Of a stretch of 63,789 nucleotides of DNA, positions 63,608 to 63,789 are shown piece after piece. The notes under the pieces were generated by a model. That model was given only the letters and a program-made list of their open reading frames with translations. It did no database searches and was not told the DNA's origin. Numbering within the stretch: position 1 is the first letter of the stretch; the number at the start of each line of letters is the position of its first letter. Position numbers and translations under genes: made by a program. This stretch comes from Acidobacteriota bacterium (GTDB taxonomy: Bacteria > Acidobacteriota > Terriglobia > Acidiferrales > UBA7541): positions 1 through 63,789 of the forward strand of contig PMES01000037.1 of NCBI GenBank assembly GCA_003154775.1. Direction: 5' to 3'.

Positions 63608-63789
63608 ATGCCGATACAGAAGTCAGACGCGCTGGCGTATCACTCTGGCGCGCGCCCTGGAAAAATTGAAGTAACGCCGACGAAGCCTTGCCGCACACAG
63701 AGAGACTTGAGCATGGCGTACACACCAGGAGTGGCCGTGCCGTGCCTGGAAATTGAGAAGGAACCGAACGACGCATACAAGTACACAGC
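63608..63789 (+). CDS. maeB: NAD(P)-dependent malic enzyme, N-terminal part, cut at the window edge
   Basis: Sixty codons are inside the window, beginning MPIQKSDALAYHSGARPGK and containing the typical segment SMAYTPGVAVPCLEI. The GGAG ribosome binding site is seven bases upstream. Malic enzyme oxidatively decarboxylates malate to pyruvate with NAD(P)H formation. A phosphotransacetylase-like C-terminal fusion (as in MaeB) cannot be checked. It is on the same strand as the NfnAB-like pair, and a direct operon is possible despite the 318-base gap. Confidence 0.87.
   Translation, partial: MPIQKSDALAYHSGARPGKIEVTPTKPCRTQRDLSMAYTPGVAVPCLEIEKEPNDAYKYT

Overview
The window looks like a stretch of an Acidobacteriota chromosome (Terriglobia-like). 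The evidence is GC-rich coding sequence, a 1324-residue Oar-type TonB-dependent receptor with an N-terminal carboxypeptidase-regulatory domain, a short CX9CX11CX2H protein type that I associate with this phylum, the futalosine route to menaquinone, and many dispersed palindromic intergenic repeats. No rRNA, tRNA, CRISPR array or complete insertion sequence was recognised. The assignment rests on gene content read by eye; no database search was possible.

Layout. 1-6028 (minus strand) is a housekeeping run: TPR lipoprotein-like protein, ispE, prs, rplY, pth, rpsF and the start of a gene that is probably rpsR. 6162-9089 (plus) is an arsenic detoxification island (arsR, arsM, arsC, acr3) with a probable leaderless promoter/operator. 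9160-15471 holds purH, a coiled-coil hypothetical, selA, a zinc alcohol dehydrogenase, larB and an NTF2-like protein. 15588-18337 is a menaquinone block (ubiX-type flavin prenyltransferase, UbiA/MqnP prenyltransferase, mqnE). 18334-19572 is a small accessory insert: a PD-(D/E)XK-like protein and a toxin-antitoxin pair behind a perfect 28-bp palindrome. 19756-29882 contains osmC, a quinone oxidoreductase, two divergent glycosyltransferases plus a 37-residue membrane peptide, a frame-broken octaheme hydroxylamine-oxidoreductase-like cytochrome c, a hemolysin-III membrane protein, a PilZ protein, a secreted-type M24 peptidase and a secreted hypothetical.

30233-36160 carries efp (with an atypical tip residue), purB and a lysine/diaminopimelate operon dapE-dapB-dapA-dapD on the minus strand. 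36593-51818 carries the Oar receptor, a metallo-beta-lactamase-fold hydrolase, a SEC-C protein, an M16 peptidase, rlmN, pgeF, acpS, a NodU/TobZ-type carbamoyltransferase, mtaB, a GT2 enzyme and a LuxR-type regulator with a degenerate receiver. 52084-55644 is full-length metH.

The most unusual assembly is 57378-63789, all on the plus strand: a cyclic-2,3-bisphosphoglycerate-synthetase-like protein of unknown bacterial role, ornithine carbamoyltransferase, carbamate kinase, an NfnAB/SudAB-type flavin/iron-sulfur oxidoreductase pair and the start of malic enzyme. It combines acyl-phosphate chemistry with NAD(P)H/ferredoxin balancing and is the best candidate here for an undescribed system. A second theme is the repeats: several families recur between genes, one hairpin shows a compensatory base-pair change, and two repeats appear to be inserted in frame inside rlmN and mtaB.
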